Of a stretch of 64,000 nucleotides of DNA, positions 63,793 to 64,000 are shown in pieces (the stretch's first letter is position 1; every line of letters starts with the position of its first letter). This stretch comes from [Leptolyngbya] sp. JSC-1. Its GTDB lineage: Bacteria; Cyanobacteriota; Cyanobacteriia; Elainellales; Elainellaceae. The position numbers and the translations under genes were made by a program. The DNA lies in the NCBI GenBank assembly GCA_000733415.1, contig KL662191.1, forward strand, positions 3,999,008-4,063,007, written 5' to 3'. The notes under the pieces were generated by a model, which saw only the letters and a program-made list of their open reading frames with translations, did no database searches and was not told the DNA's origin.

Positions 63793-64000
63793 CTAAGTAC
63801 AGGACAAAAATTGTAGAACATCCCGAAAATCATTCATTTTCTGCTCCAAGTTGAGAACAATGTGGCGGAGATGGTCAAAGCCATAACGGAAAATACTCTT
63901 GGCTCTGCGTCCATGCTTTTTAATCGTCAATGGCTTAATCTGATGAAGCCAGGCTCCAGTGAGGATAACCCAGCACAGGGCTAATGAGAGTAGTGCAAGG
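63793..64000 (-). CDS. IS4-like transposase, C-terminal part at window edge
   Basis: The minus strand encodes 68 residues up to a TAG at 63793: LSLALCWVILTGAWLHQIKPL, TIKKHGRRAKSIFRYGFDHLRH, then VLQFLSCT. HGRRAKSIFRYGxDHLR is a segment seen at the C-terminus of cyanobacterial IS4-type transposases. The rest lies outside the window, so intactness is unknown. Confidence 0.7.
   Translation of the reverse strand, partial: LALLSLALCWVILTGAWLHQIKPLTIKKHGRRAKSIFRYGFDHLRHIVLNLEQKMNDFRDVLQFLSCT

Noticed and set aside
48770..64000. Search for a second copy of the tRNA-Thr 3' end (attR)
   Set aside because: No match longer than about 8 bases was noticed, so no attachment site is claimed.
1..64000. 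CRISPR array
   Set aside because: No regularly spaced repeat with unique spacers; the only multi-copy direct repeats (37 bp at 55.5 kb) have spacers of unequal length made of another repeat.

Overview
The window is cyanobacterial chromosome. The evidence is the mixture of ferredoxin-type glutamate synthase with the plant-like N-terminus, an RNase E carrying the cyanobacterial Arg-rich tail and followed by rnhB, a CruP-type lycopene-cyclase paralogue, an SLH-domain iron-uptake porin, a LabA-like NYN protein, DUF1997 and DUF3616 proteins, and IS/dispersed repeats typical of filamentous cyanobacteria. No rRNA, CRISPR array or phage structural module is visible.

The left three quarters (about 1-48.5 kb) is a housekeeping region of densely packed, mostly short transcription units. 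In order: the end of a PBP4-type D,D-carboxypeptidase; LptC-like lipoprotein, LabA-like protein and metG on the minus strand; an acyltransferase/alpha-beta hydrolase pair that matches the two halves of plant phytyl ester synthases; proline iminopeptidase; small conserved proteins and a STAS protein; a B12-binding-type radical SAM/DUF2344 protein; rne with a long leader, then rnhB; DUF1997 protein, pheA and a LON-domain protein; the str operon rpsL-rpsG-fusA-tuf-rpsJ (minus strand) with a clear promoter and terminator; a metallophosphoesterase, trmB, a family-39-like glycosyltransferase, cruP, a cNMP-binding protein and a SirB1 protein; an orphan protein built from an internal duplication; DUF3616, IscA-like and cupin proteins; an AMIN/phosphodiester-glycosidase protein; glsF; DUF3574, DUF1537 kinase, CapA-like and CNNM-type proteins; then tRNA-Tyr and tRNA-Thr.

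The right quarter (about 48.8-64 kb) is accessory. A tyrosine recombinase starts about 150 bp after the tRNA-Thr 3' end, followed by an iteron-like TGTAGACA array and inverted repeats, a putatively exported protein, a complete IS5-family element with perfect 17-bp ends and a possible TTA target duplication, the 3' remnant of an IS256-family transposase, and a decayed coiled-coil gene. Then come two tandem DUF1254/DUF1214 paralogues separated by three 37-bp repeats and dispersed G/C-rich repeats, an iron-uptake porin, a small RTX-repeat protein, a MarC-family membrane protein, a hicA toxin gene broken by one nonsense codon, a Uma2 nuclease, an AAA-like protein with an altered Walker B motif, and at the right edge the end of an IS4-like transposase.

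The best candidates for something not well described are the iteron/inverted-repeat locus behind the integrase, the tandem DUF1254 proteins with their repeat-filled spacer and neighbouring porin/RTX genes, the duplicated orphan protein at 31.5-33.0 kb, and the AAA-like protein whose Walker B acid is Asn. None of these can be assigned a function from sequence alone.
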